Shown: positions 1 through 8,123 of the stretch, piece after piece
How the letters are laid out: each line of letters starts with the position of its first letter
How positions within the stretch are numbered: position 1 is the stretch's first letter
NCBI GenBank assembly: GCA_003024985.2
Contig: PXIH01S0008839.1
Origin: Euperipatoides rowelli
Taxonomy: Eukaryota; Onychophora; Udeonychophora; Euonychophora; Peripatopsidae
Length of the DNA stretch: 16,478 nt
Direction: 5' to 3' (one strand)
Translations under genes and position numbers: made by a program
Notes under the pieces: generated by a model
Databases searched by the model: none
Told to the model about the DNA's origin: nothing
The model's input: the letters and a program-made list of their open reading frames with translations, nothing else

Positions 1-64
1 ATCGATTTTATTCACTTTTTTAATTTATTTGATTTGTTTTATTGTTTTTCAAATACATTATTAA

Positions 65-475
65 TTTGAGATTATTAAAATAGTTATATAATAATTTATT
101 ATAACTGTAGTCTATAAGCCGTTCTTTGATTCAATAAATAAATAATAAAACTTAACTTCGGCCAACGTCTCTTTTAAAATAGCGCTGGTCGTTATAAATT
201 AAATCTTGACCAATTGAACAAGCGTGCAATCATTGATCATAGCAGAGCGGATGTGAAAATTTTAGCGAATCCTATTGTGGTAGCCTGTAGGACCTTGTAC
301 ACGTTTTTACGGATAGCCTGAAGTATCTATCGCAACAGAAACCTAGAATTTGTTGCGGTATAGGATTTGGTATTCAGTTCCGGAACAGAATTCGGTTGTT
401 TGTTTACACTGGTCAATACTCGCATCACATTCCGGAACGTGTTCCAGAAAAGTCGCCAGTGTAAACGTGGCTTAA
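65..475 (+). repeat. Dispersed ~410-bp repeat, copy 1
   Basis: This stretch aligns in the same orientation with 12751-13155. The left end is nearly identical (about 44 of 45 bases from tttgagattattaaaatag onward). The rest is roughly 75-80% alike by eye, with shared blocks gcaatcattgatcat, gagcggatgtga and the terminal (c)cagtgtaaacgtggctta. Inside are an exact 11-bp inverted pair, gtttacactgg (402-412) and ccagtgtaaac (456-466), and the palindrome gttccggaac (377-386). Similarity ends abruptly at both sides, so this is an interspersed element rather than a segmental duplication. No transposase is seen in it. The hAT link proposed in the findings is inference. An open minus frame at 327-518 has a counterpart in copy 2, but that follows from the shared DNA and is not taken as a gene. 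Confidence 0.85.
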
Positions 476-703
476 CTTTGGCTGAATGTCCAAAGTAAGG
501 AAATTTTGTCAATTTCATTTACATTTATACCAAATATTATACATCTGGAAATATGTTTAACATCTAATTAAAATAAATAACCATTCATAATTGTAAATAG
601 ACCTTATAGTTTTTTGTTTTTTTGCCATTGGCTAAAATGTGCATCTGTTGTCTATAGATTTAAAGCAGACATGTTTGGGCTGTCTCCAATTTTTTTAAAT
701 TTT
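476..703. other. AT-rich spacer, nothing recognised
   Basis: Short T-runs and AT-rich sequence lie between repeat copy 1 and the G-rich block. I see no coding signal or RNA gene. The open plus frame at 614-862 owes its length to the G-rich low-complexity stretch. Confidence 0.5.
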
Positions 704-721
704 GGGGTGGGGAGGGGGAGG
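704..721 (+). other. G-rich tract, possible G-quadruplex
   Basis: Three runs of four or five G are separated by single bases (ggggtggggaggggg) and followed by GG after one A. Runs of this kind can form a G-quadruplex on the + strand. The next G-rich run is at 774-785. Confidence 0.5.
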
Positions 722-774
722 ATTAATAGACAGATGTGTATATTTTCAAATTCAGTACAAAATACTAAAAATTG

Positions 775-807
775 GGGGGTGGGGGTGCTTTCACATCCCC
801 CACCCCC
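775..807. repeat. Perfect G/C hairpin
   Basis: The arm gggggtggggg (775-785) pairs perfectly with cccccaccccc (797-807) around an 11-nt loop. A stem of ten G-C pairs and one A-T pair in DNA of about 28% GC is conspicuous. A small second inverted repeat follows: aggtcca (813-819) and tggacct (824-830) with a 4-nt loop. Whether they belong to a mobile-element end is unknown. Confidence 0.75.
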
Positions 808-868
808 TATTGAGGTCCACCTCTGGACCTACTGGTGGGGCATTGCCACTTTCCTTCTGTAAGAATAG

Positions 869-1168
869 TTAGAAGTTTGGAAGAAACAGATTGGCTACCA
901 GAAGGTTTATTTCCTTTGGCCACTTTTTCCATTCCTGCCAAAAGGTTTCAAAGACAACAGTGAATGTGTATGCCTATTAAAGCAAAGTCTATATGGATTA
1001 AAAAAGGCTCCACGCTGCTGGAATAAATGATTTACTCAATTCATGAAGGAATCTAAACTAAAAAACATGTTAATCGGTCGATCTATTCTAGACTTGAATG
1101 GTGACGGGTACATTTATTTCGATAGTACAACCATCTCAAAATTGTTCCTTTTGATCTACTATATATAA
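869..1168 (+). pseudogene. Ty1/copia reverse transcriptase fragment, decayed
   Basis: The frame beginning at 869 contains LPKGFKD near 935-955 and then LLKQSLYGLKKAPRCWNK at 974-1027. The latter is the hallmark block of Ty1/copia reverse transcriptases (family pattern K-SLYGLKQAPR-W). An in-frame TGA follows at 1028-1030. The frame then continues with FTQFMKES and NGDGYIYF, which fit the next conserved stretch of the domain, and stops at 1166-1168 where the YVDD catalytic box should be. No YVDD is readable. The whole polyprotein of such elements is well over 1000 residues, so this is a small internal fragment and cannot be functional. It lies on the opposite strand to the gag fragment just downstream. 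I am confident of the family but not of the exact limits. Confidence 0.8.
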
Positions 1169-1266
1169 ACATCAAAATGTTTTAACATTTGCTAATCTTT
1201 CATGATTCAATTATAAAGATTCTTTAACTTTAGCTATACTCGCTTCAAGGGAATTTTGGTTCCATC

Positions 1267-1571
1267 ACTTGTATGTTTAGCGCAGCACAAGTTCCGTAAT
1301 CAATTTGTTTAATGCCTTAAAGCAATTGCAATCAAACTTGCAGCTTTGCGTCATCCTTATACAAATGGGATAGTTCTTTTTGTTGTTTTTCTGTGGTTGA
1401 TTAGGCAGCTGTGGACAAAGGTATGAACCAAACACAATTGTTTCTAATTCATATGTGCAAAAGCCATGTTCGTTTGCCATTTCCATTTAGCCCAATCCTC
1501 AAGATCTTCCAGTTTAACAACTGATATTTTTTTTTTGCATTACAAATGAATGCAGTTTCAATCTTACTCAT
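1267..1571 (-). pseudogene. Ty1/copia gag fragment, decayed
   Basis: Read on the minus strand, a start-like ATG at 1571 opens MSKIETAF. After a frameshift comes KLEDLEDWAKWKWQTNMAF (about 1515-1459), matching the 'W-x2-WK-x-QM' opening of copia-type gag. A second frame gives YELETIVFGSYLCPQLP, resembling the 'L-x2-IV-x-GS-x3-P' segment. Back in the first frame, RKAASLIAIAL (about 1339-1307) matches the 'DA-x-A-x2-I-x2-L' helix. The order and the spacing of about 45 residues between the two ends are right for this family. Several stops and at least two frameshifts make it a pseudogene. The zinc knuckle and the rest of the polyprotein are absent. A longer open frame at 1277-1486 covers only the middle part. 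Confidence 0.7.
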
Positions 1572-1590
1572 TTCTACAAAGAATAATTAC

Positions 1591-1602
1591 CTGGGCTCCT
1601 AA
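1591..1602 (-). other. Possible copia primer-binding site and LTR edge
   Basis: On the minus strand, ttaggagcccag lies 20 bases upstream of the gag-like ATG. It resembles the initiator-tRNA-Met internal PBS known from animal copia elements (ttatgggcccag). It is preceded by ...caaca at 1605-1610, which could be an LTR end. The LTR itself could not be delimited and no second LTR was seen. The position makes sense, but the match is short. Confidence 0.35.
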
Positions 1603-1610
1603 TTTGTTGA

Positions 1611-2062
1611 ATTTTATTAATAAAAATGGCGAATTAGTGGTTGTAAATAGACAGAATAAATTCCATAGTTTGTTATCACCATCGAAATGCACTATCATGT
1701 GATTGTTCTGTCAGCATTTATTACATAAATAAACTTCAAATATTGTGTTTACTTTTAAGCATTACAATAATATACAGTATGTATATTTTTAATTTTGATG
1801 TGCATTTCACTGAAACATTTTTGTTATCAGACGAGTCCATTATAGGAAATTAGGTAAAGTTTAGAACTTTCACTGGATTAGAGTGATTTGTTCAATGTTT
1901 CAGTCCGGTACATTATATAAGTTGTTTTAAAAATTACAGGACCTTGCTCTACCCATATGGGGAAAATTAATTTGCGCGTTTACTGAACACGTACGTTTTA
2001 ATCTAAACATAATTTAAAATGAATTTACATATACCAATTTTTAAAAATTATTGAACTTTATT
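1611..2062. other. AT-rich stretch, no gene seen
   Basis: This may include the unrecognised LTR belonging to the minus-strand gag fragment, but I could not find a matching pair of ends. It contains a tacagta word at 1773-1779. No coding or RNA signal is evident. Confidence 0.4.
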
Positions 2063-2128
2063 CACCGTCACCCTAAAACAGCTTTGCCGACCAATTGGGA
2101 TCCATGGACCACAGGTTAAGAACCACTG
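2063..2128 (-). mobile_element. hAT-like terminal inverted repeat, single end
   Basis: The reverse complement from 2128 begins cagtggttcttaacctgtgg, a typical hAT superfamily terminus (CAGTGGTTCT-type). The adjoining 8 bp (2129-2136, atacagag) fit the hAT target-duplication pattern nTnnnnAn. I found neither the opposite terminus nor the second copy of the duplication, so the element is truncated or diverged, and the inner limit at 2063 is arbitrary. No transposase sequence is attached. Confidence 0.6.
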
Positions 2129-2136
2129 ATACAGAG

Positions 2137-2417
2137 CATAGTTTATTTTCTAGAATAGCAAATTTAATTTGTTAAAACTGTTCTTTATAGTTTGAAATGA
2201 ATAATTTGCCAACTCATTTAAAGCACAATAATGTACTGTAGATGCTTATTATATTAATTATGCTTTATTCTTCAGATTCATTATTTGCAGTTGTAAAATA
2301 AATATTTTGATAGTTGTTGGATTATAATTATTTTAGGTGACAGTAATTTTTCTATGTTAACTATCACCTAGTAGAATATGTGACCTTCACTCAGTAAAAT
2401 TTTCATTGATGTGGGTC
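2137..2417. other. AT-rich spacer, nothing recognised
   Basis: I see no feature beyond A/T-rich sequence and one tactgta word. Confidence 0.4.
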
Positions 2418-2723
2418 TCAAAATTCATGAGTAATCTTCGTCATTATTCTCCACCATTTATCTAATGAATTCTCGGATAGTGTCATACTTTCTTTTTTTG
2501 AGAAATTTCTACAGCAGATTTCTAAATCTGCCCATTTCTGTTCACAATAGGTTTCATGTCATTCATTTGTAAGGGAATTTTTATATCAAATACCAGCTCT
2601 TGATATTTTTGCAAAATGTTTCACATCCTCCTGTTTAATGATAATCAGTAATTGTTTTATGAAAAATTTAAAATATATATACAGTATCCATGGAGCACTT
2701 GCAAAACAGTTCTGTTTTTGGTT
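2418..2723 (-). pseudogene. Possible decayed coding remnant, family unknown
   Basis: One minus-strand frame runs about 100 codons with only two internal stops (near 2580 and 2560), where random sequence of this composition should have about eight. Its distal part (2558-2418) is open for 46 codons, beginning HETYCEQKWADLEICCRNFS and later containing SLDKWWRIMTKITHEF. It is rich in W, C and charged residues, unlike the Phe/Ile/Tyr/Lys translations typical of the local AT-rich DNA. The tryptophan spacing loosely recalls Myb/SANT-like domains, but I do not recognise a family. It has no convincing start and no splice sites that I trust. It may be a transposon relic or chance. Confidence 0.22.
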
Positions 2724-4300
2724 TCATCAAAAAAAAAAAAATGAAAACATCTTGTCAGTATTATAACTGAGGGGGGTTGAATCAAAATGTAACTTATCCA
2801 TAATGTTTTATTTTTCAGGAAACACCAAAAATACAGTACCGGTAGTCTACTCTATAACTTTGATGGTATACAAAAAGCAATATTCATGGTTAAAATAAAA
2901 CATGATTTTTTTTAGTTTAAAAAAATTTAATGATAACTGTTTGAAATGCTTTAAGAATATGTTTCCACCCTTAACTCAATTTTGGTTCTTAGTTGACATG
3001 TTGCATTTTGTTTCAACACTCCTCAACTAATCTGGTACCAAACTGGTGCATCTTTCCCTTTTAGCTCCTGATGCTAGAAGTTTGGTTTTCTAAAGCACCA
3101 TCTTAGTTATTATCTTTTGTTTCAGATTATAAAAATCTACTATCAACTGCATTTTCATTTGTGTTACTTTAGTACCTTGAGCTATGCTTTTCTTACTACT
3201 TCCGAATTATGGTTTCTGCTTGATTTGATCAAATGTTTATATGGTTTATTTTTTTTAAGAAATTAAAAAAATTGATCTGCTAAATGACCATTAAAGTAGT
3301 TTCTTCTAGCATTTCATTTTTCTTTTTTGGGGGAGGGGCTTTTTTCAGGATTTGCAAGTGACCATGACAAATGACTTAATAAATATCAAAAGAATTCTCT
3401 CATATACTGTATAAATCTTTTCTCAGCTATAGACTTTCACAATTTTCTCTTTTCATTATAAATAAATCTCTTGAATAATTCTCACTTATACAAATTTATT
3501 TAAAATTTGTTTTGATAAAGACTGGTTCACAGAGCTAAGTTGCATGTGTATGTTATGAGAAAGTTTCAAGAACATACTGAAAATCTGCTTACAGCTCTGA
3601 CTCATATATTATATATACTGTATATTGTATAATCTGTATGCTGTATATAGTGTATGTAGTATATAAATTAAGGTAAATATTTACTATACATAACAGCGGT
3701 CCACAGTGAAAAAGCCATACTGAAAAAATAGATATTTTTTTGGAAAACGTGCAAAACAATTTTTTTTATTCTAAAAATATTTAAATCGGTTAAGTTTTAG
3801 TATTTTTGCCATAATTATTTTAAAAAAGTGGCAGATCCCTTAAACAAAAGTATACTCAATTAGGTCAAACTTGGTCTCATCAATTATAGCATTAAGTGTG
3901 ATGACCATATTATGTAAAACCTGGAATTTTTCTTGGCACTGGTTGATTGCTGGGGCATGGGTTAATTGTAGTGAACGTTATTTACTTAAGGCTTACAGTC
4001 AAACGCACAAATTTCACCAAACCTCAAAACTTTTAAGAAAATTCATAAAATTATTTAATGATTAGATTATTCTTTTGGAACTATTTGGGAGTCCTAAAAA
4101 GTACTCGGTGTAAGAAAAATAAATTAAATTAACTTACAATGGTAAAATCTTGGCGACTGATGTCCAGATGGCTGTGGTAGACTTAAGGTTGATTGTATAC
4201 AATTTTTTTATAAGATCTAGTTTGCCAGTGAAAATCCATTGCTGTGTACTTTTTCAATCAAAATTTAAGCTGTAAGAGTGACTACTCCAGCCTAAAATTC
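2724..4300. other. Long AT-rich stretch without a supported gene
   Basis: About 1.6 kb of A/T-rich sequence with an A-run near 2730-2742, a G-run at 2771-2776, a T/G-rich patch near 3316-3346 and a TA-rich patch at 3603-3665. A motif resembling a hAT 5' end (cagcggtccacagtg, 3694) has no partner. Open frames here, such as 3871-4065, show no recognisable protein features. Confidence 0.5.
3603..3665. repeat. TA/TG-rich simple sequence
   Basis: An irregular run of tata, tgta and ctgtat units, including a tactgta word. It is a decayed microsatellite. Confidence 0.55.
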
Positions 4301-4302
4301 TA

Positions 4303-4388
4303 GGCCGGGGAAGGGGAGGAGGCAATAGAGGTGAATAAAAATTTTGAAGGGGGTCATTTCATGGTCGATTCCCTTAATGGTGGGGGGG
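4303..4388 (+). other. G-rich cluster before the tandem repeat
   Basis: G tracts at 4303-4322 (ggccggggaaggggaggagg), 4349-4353 and 4382-4388 lie on the same strand as the G-rich core of the tandem repeat that follows. The first tract could form a two-tier G-quadruplex. Confidence 0.5.
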
Positions 4389-4407
4389 ATTATAAAATAA
4401 AAGAAGT

Positions 4408-4652
4408 TAAGTGTCTGAAATTATAATTATTGATTTACCTAGTGTGTGTGTGTGGGAAGGGGGAGGGGGATTAAATTAAAAAATAAAATGTTACTTTTAT
4501 TTTAAAATTTAACCCACATAAGTGTCTGAAATTATAATTATTGATTTACCTAGTGTGTGTGTGTGGGAAGGGGGAGGGGGATTAAATTAAAAAATAAAAT
4601 GTTACTTTTATTTTAAAATTTAACCCACATAAGTGTCTGAAATTATAATTAT
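4408..4652. repeat. Perfect 111-bp tandem duplication plus partial third unit
   Basis: Unit 1 (4408-4518) and unit 2 (4519-4629) appear identical at every base, and the first 23 bp of the unit start again at 4630-4652. Each unit carries six GT repeats running into gggaagggggaggggg, then A/T-rich sequence. Perfect identity implies a recent duplication, expansion in progress, or an assembly effect. An open minus frame at 4582-4818 partly overlaps the repeat and is not considered coding. Confidence 0.95.
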
Positions 4653-4884
4653 AAATTATGGACAAATATTGTAGCCTAATTTTGATTATTGATTTGAATT
4701 TCACTTTGTTGTTATTTTTATTTTTGTAAATAAAGTATATAGTTATAGATTTTTTAAAAAAAAATTGATATTGGCCTACTATATGCTGGCCAGGTCTATA
4801 CTCCTTAGAAACGTGCAACTTTTACATTTCAAATGAATGTTTATCTTTGTAGACATTAGAAAGAAAACAAATTAAATTTACTTC

Positions 4885-4905
4885 TTTTTTTTTTTTTTTT
4901 TTTTT
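4885..4905. repeat. Poly-T run (21)
   Basis: An uninterrupted run of T. It could be the reversed tail of a retroposon, but nothing recognisable adjoins it. Confidence 0.8.
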
Positions 4906-5065
4906 AAGAAATTTGGATTATAAACAAACACAAATGTAATACAGAATTCTTTTTAATAATTACCAAACTTATTTTGGCCAATAAAATGATTTAATTTATA
5001 CGGTAATATAAAAAATTTTAATTTATCACTTTTTAGCAGCACAATTTTAATGATGCTTGTATCAT

Positions 5066-5080
5066 CCCCCCCCCCCCCCC
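5066..5080. repeat. Poly-C run (15)
   Basis: Fifteen consecutive C in AT-rich surroundings. The length is likely to be polymorphic and error-prone in sequencing. Confidence 0.85.
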
Positions 5081-5254
5081 TCGTTGTAAAAGTGTATGTT
5101 ATACAACTATCTAATAAAAACAGTATTTCTATTAATATAAAAACAAACCTATTTAACTTATTATTATAATTTTAAGGTAGGCCTTTACGATTTTTCAGTA
5201 ATAGCCTATTTGAAAATTGGGACTTGAAAGAAAATATATCATATGGATATATTA

Positions 5255-5300
5255 TAGATGATCCGCCGGTAGAACACGATCAACATTATTGACACCCCTG
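5255..5300 (-). mobile_element. hAT-like terminal inverted repeat, second single end
   Basis: The reverse complement from 5300 starts caggggtgtcaataatg, like the CAGGGGTGTC-type hAT termini known in animals. The next 8 bp (5301-5308, gtatacag) fit nTnnnnAn. The segment is locally richer in GC than its surroundings (gatccgccggtagaacacg). No opposite end was found, and the inner limit is approximate. Confidence 0.45.
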
Positions 5301-5439
5301 GTATACAGTATAATTAACTTCAAGTAAAAAAATAAAATCCTTGCACTCGTACATCAAAAACTTAAATTTCTTAGTGTGGTATTACATAGAAGAATTATTG
5401 AATAAAATAATGCAGTAGCTGGGGTTGGGGGCCAAAGTT

Positions 5440-5662
5440 CTATAATAGAGAAAGAGATGGCTGTCTTTCCTTGCGATCCATATTGCCTTTGTAGCCTGCT
5501 TGGCTAAATTCCGCCTAATACAGGATTTGTATTTCCAATTATTTTGCAATATTGGTCTATTACTAAGTAAACTTTTCCTAAATGCAATATCATTCCTTTC
5601 TGGACATCAGTCAGCTGGTAACTTGCTTTTGGAGGCATAGTTCTGTAAACTGTATTAGCCAT
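5440..5662 (-). pseudogene. Tc1/mariner-like transposase N-terminus, decayed
   Basis: A 52-codon minus-strand frame (5662-5504) reads MANTVYRT and then MPPKASYQLTDVQKGMILHL, with a second ATG at 5638. The block LTDVQKGMI, followed by YLVIDQYCKIIGNTNPV, fits the first helix-turn-helix of Tc1/mariner transposases (pattern 'L-x5-G-x-I-x2-L ... I-x3-IG'). It ends at TAG (5504-5506). In the next frame, YKGNMDRKERQPSLS (about 5493-5449) resembles the following 'TG-x2-DR-x-RSGRP' linker. The second DNA-binding helix and the DDE catalytic domain are missing, against a usual length near 340 residues. The match rests on pattern recall, and another HTH protein cannot be excluded. Confidence 0.45.
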
Positions 5663-6680
5663 ACTTTCAGCACAAATGCGAGTTCATTTTAAAGATCAGG
5701 GATTTTTGCACATGAAAAAATTCTTTATTTCCTTATTTGGAATGTTATAGAATTTAATAGTGAGAAGTCTGCACTTTTTTTTAAATCACTATGAAAATGT
5801 GCACTCATTGATGTTAAAGAATCTAATTCCGGTGTGATTGATCAATCAATATTAATATTTTTAATAGGTTTCGACACAAAATTTTAATTGATTTACATAA
5901 AGTAATTATTATGAAATTCTAAAATCTCAAACCATATTTTAATTAGGAATATTTTTAAAAATAGAATGACGGCATATACTTAAAATAAAGGAGAATAGAA
6001 ACATCAAGTATAAATACCTCAGCTATCAGGAATATTACATTAATAACTTTACATTTGAAATTTTCCTCAAGTAAGATACAAAGAATTTCTTTTGAGTTTA
6101 AATTAGGTTGCACAATGAACCAGTTGTATTATTTGGTTGTCAAAAACGAAGAGGAAAAGTCCTACAAAAAAATGATCCTCCTCAAAAGGTAAGTCATCAT
6201 TCTTAGTCACATTCATTTTAATCAAAGAAATGCTGTAATGCACAATTCTTAATAACAGGAAAACACATTGGGTTCCTTTTTTTCTTAAGCAATAAACAGG
6301 TTTTAATTGTGAAATTATATACAGTATAGAAAATATAATTAAATTCAATTAATTTCTAGCTTATGGTAATATGTAATATGCATATATTCATGTTTTTACC
6401 AGAGTCCTTAAACTAACCCAAATGTTCATCACAAATAATCATTTTTTGTCAGATTTTATTATAAATAAAATTAAAAAAAGTCTTTATTATACTTTGTAGG
6501 CTAGAATTTACTGTATAATAAAACAGTATTTGGTATAAGTATCGAAATTTCCTGCTTATAAACTTGTACATTAAGTTTTTTTTTTTTTGTTTAAAAACAT
6601 TTTTTAATTAAGTTTTTTTAACTGCATCACTTCATGTTTAAACTTTTCAGCTAGTAAATTATTTGTATTCTAAATGCTAA
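5663..6680. other. AT-rich stretch, no gene seen
   Basis: I find no recognisable protein, RNA or element here. The minus frame 6103-6348 translates to low-complexity Phe/Ile/Leu-rich sequence without family features and is rejected. Confidence 0.5.
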
Positions 6681-6684
6681 ACTC

Positions 6685-6720
6685 ACTTCATTCTAACATG
6701 AAATGTGTTAAACGCCCCTG
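6685..6720 (-). mobile_element. hAT-like end, third candidate
   Basis: The reverse complement from 6720 begins caggggcgtttaacac, again a CAGGGG-type terminus. The adjoining 8 bp (6721-6728, gtgtacag) fit nTnnnnAn. It is shorter and weaker than the other two candidates, and no partner end was found. Confidence 0.3.
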
Positions 6721-6728
6721 GTGTACAG

Positions 6729-7923
6729 TAGATCATCCTGAATGTTTTTACTTTTTAGTGTATCCTTTTGGAAAATTAAATGTTTTAGCAAACACAGAGA
6801 AAAAAAATCTTAAATATTATGCAATATATAAAAGTAAATACTGTAGGCACAAAAAAAAAAATTAAATTTCTTATTTTTTGTCAATTTTACAAAAGCAGGA
6901 GCTGACGGTATGCCTGGTGGAATAATTCTTATCAATTATAGAATATAAATAGGTGCTAGTAAAAGTTAAAATAGCATTGACACTACCTAGCTTAACCTGG
7001 AGACATGTACAGATGAGTTATTAAAGTCTGTGTAGTGTGTTCTGTTTGTTCAGTTAAGAGGGTTAAAATACAATGGCACTTTGTTTAATTAGGTCAAATT
7101 TTTTGTAGCCAAATATTTATTTTTAAATCAGTCTTGAACATAAAGTTTAATGAGGATATTTATTTACTGATTATACATCACTTCCAGACGTGCTGTATAT
7201 ACTGTACGTATTGTACTTCAAGTTATAACTCATTAAAAAGTTCTATTTTATACAGACAATACAGTAGTTCCCAAATATTTAATTGTATTTTTATTATAAT
7301 TATGGTGTATAATTTCCTTCAATAAATCCAACATACTTGAATTATTATTGTACCATTTTAATAACTTTTAGAAGGTAATTCCATTTCATAGCGAATTTAA
7401 TGCCTTATTTGTGTTAAAAAAAATGGCTAAATAGACATTTTAAATAACCTAAGCTGATTTTTTTAAAGTTAGATTATCTGGATTTTCTGGGCAATGTTTA
7501 AAATCTTTTTGCCCTATCAAATATTTGTATACAATATAACCTACCATGATAAGGGGCGTATGAACATATTATATGCCTGCTTTTTAATTTATTCATAAAA
7601 AAAAAAAAAGTTAGTCATTTACGGTGTCCTGACACATTAATATTGTATGGCCATTTCTTTTCCATGGATGCCAAACTATTTTACTAGAAAAAAGCAACTT
7701 AGAAATTACATGCAAATTATTTCTAGCTGTACAGTATTTAATTTTAAATTAATAACTTTGAGAAGAGAGATAATTAAGATGAGAATAATAGTTAATGTAA
7801 TTTAATTTTTAAAAAACAAGCAATCGGTAAAAGATCGGCCACAATCCTGCAAAGTAGTTGAGGTGTGCCAATAGTGAATATTGCAAGAAAGCATACCTTA
7901 TAAAACTAAGCATAAAATTGATC
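6729..7923. other. AT-rich stretch, no gene seen
   Basis: About 1.2 kb of A/T-rich DNA with several tacagta/tactgta words and short A-runs. No coding or RNA signal is convincing. The small frames at 6674-6865 and 7134-7325 have no recognisable features. Confidence 0.5.
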
Positions 7924-8123
7924 GGTACTTACTGTACGTATTAACTGAACTACCATTAATACATAAACCAATATTTTGTGGTATTACCAATTCAAATTAT
8001 TGAAATTTCACCCCTTCATCGTCATAGGTTTGGGGCATATGTAGTTGGAGTTAGGGTTCAGGGTAGAGGTAGGGTTAGACTGTGAACAAAAGTGTGCAGT
8101 AGTACCGTTAATACGTAAGTACC
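7924..8123. mobile_element. 200-bp MITE-like element with 17-bp terminal inverted repeats
   Basis: The right end gttaatacgtaagtacc (8107-8123) is the reverse complement of the left end ggtacttac...gtattaac (7924-7945). All 17 bases match once a 5-bp insertion (tgtac, 7933-7937) in the left arm is set aside. Weaker complementarity continues inward. The sequence ttgatc occurs just outside both ends (7916-7921 and near 8126-8131), a possible but imperfectly placed target duplication. The interior has no coding capacity and includes a ttaggg-like patch (8050-8078). The superfamily cannot be told from the ends. Confidence 0.6.
8050..8078 (+). repeat. Degenerate TTAGGG-like repeat
   Basis: The words gttagggtt, cagggta, ggtagggttag follow one another. 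This resembles an interstitial telomere-like or simple G-rich repeat, but it is short and inside the MITE-like element. Confidence 0.4.

Larger units (their letters stand above)
4653..5230. other. AT-rich stretch with long homopolymers
   Basis: Holds a T-run of 21 (4885-4905) and a C-run of 15 (5066-5080). No gene or structured RNA is seen. Confidence 0.5.

Noticed and set aside
327-518. Open minus frame whose peptide resembles that of 12948-13148
   Set aside because: Both lie in copies of the same dispersed repeat. The peptide likeness follows from DNA similarity, and both frames are short with no known domain.
614-862. 82-codon open plus frame
   Set aside because: It spans G-rich low-complexity DNA and a G/C hairpin, and it lacks protein-family features.
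3694-3708. cagcggtccacagtg, a possible hAT 5' end with upstream atacataa
   Set aside because: No inverted partner or second flank copy was found downstream. A CAG start alone is too weak.
7551-7566. aaggggcgtatgaac resembling the reverse of the end at 6720
   Set aside because: The orientation is wrong for a single element between them, and the match is short.
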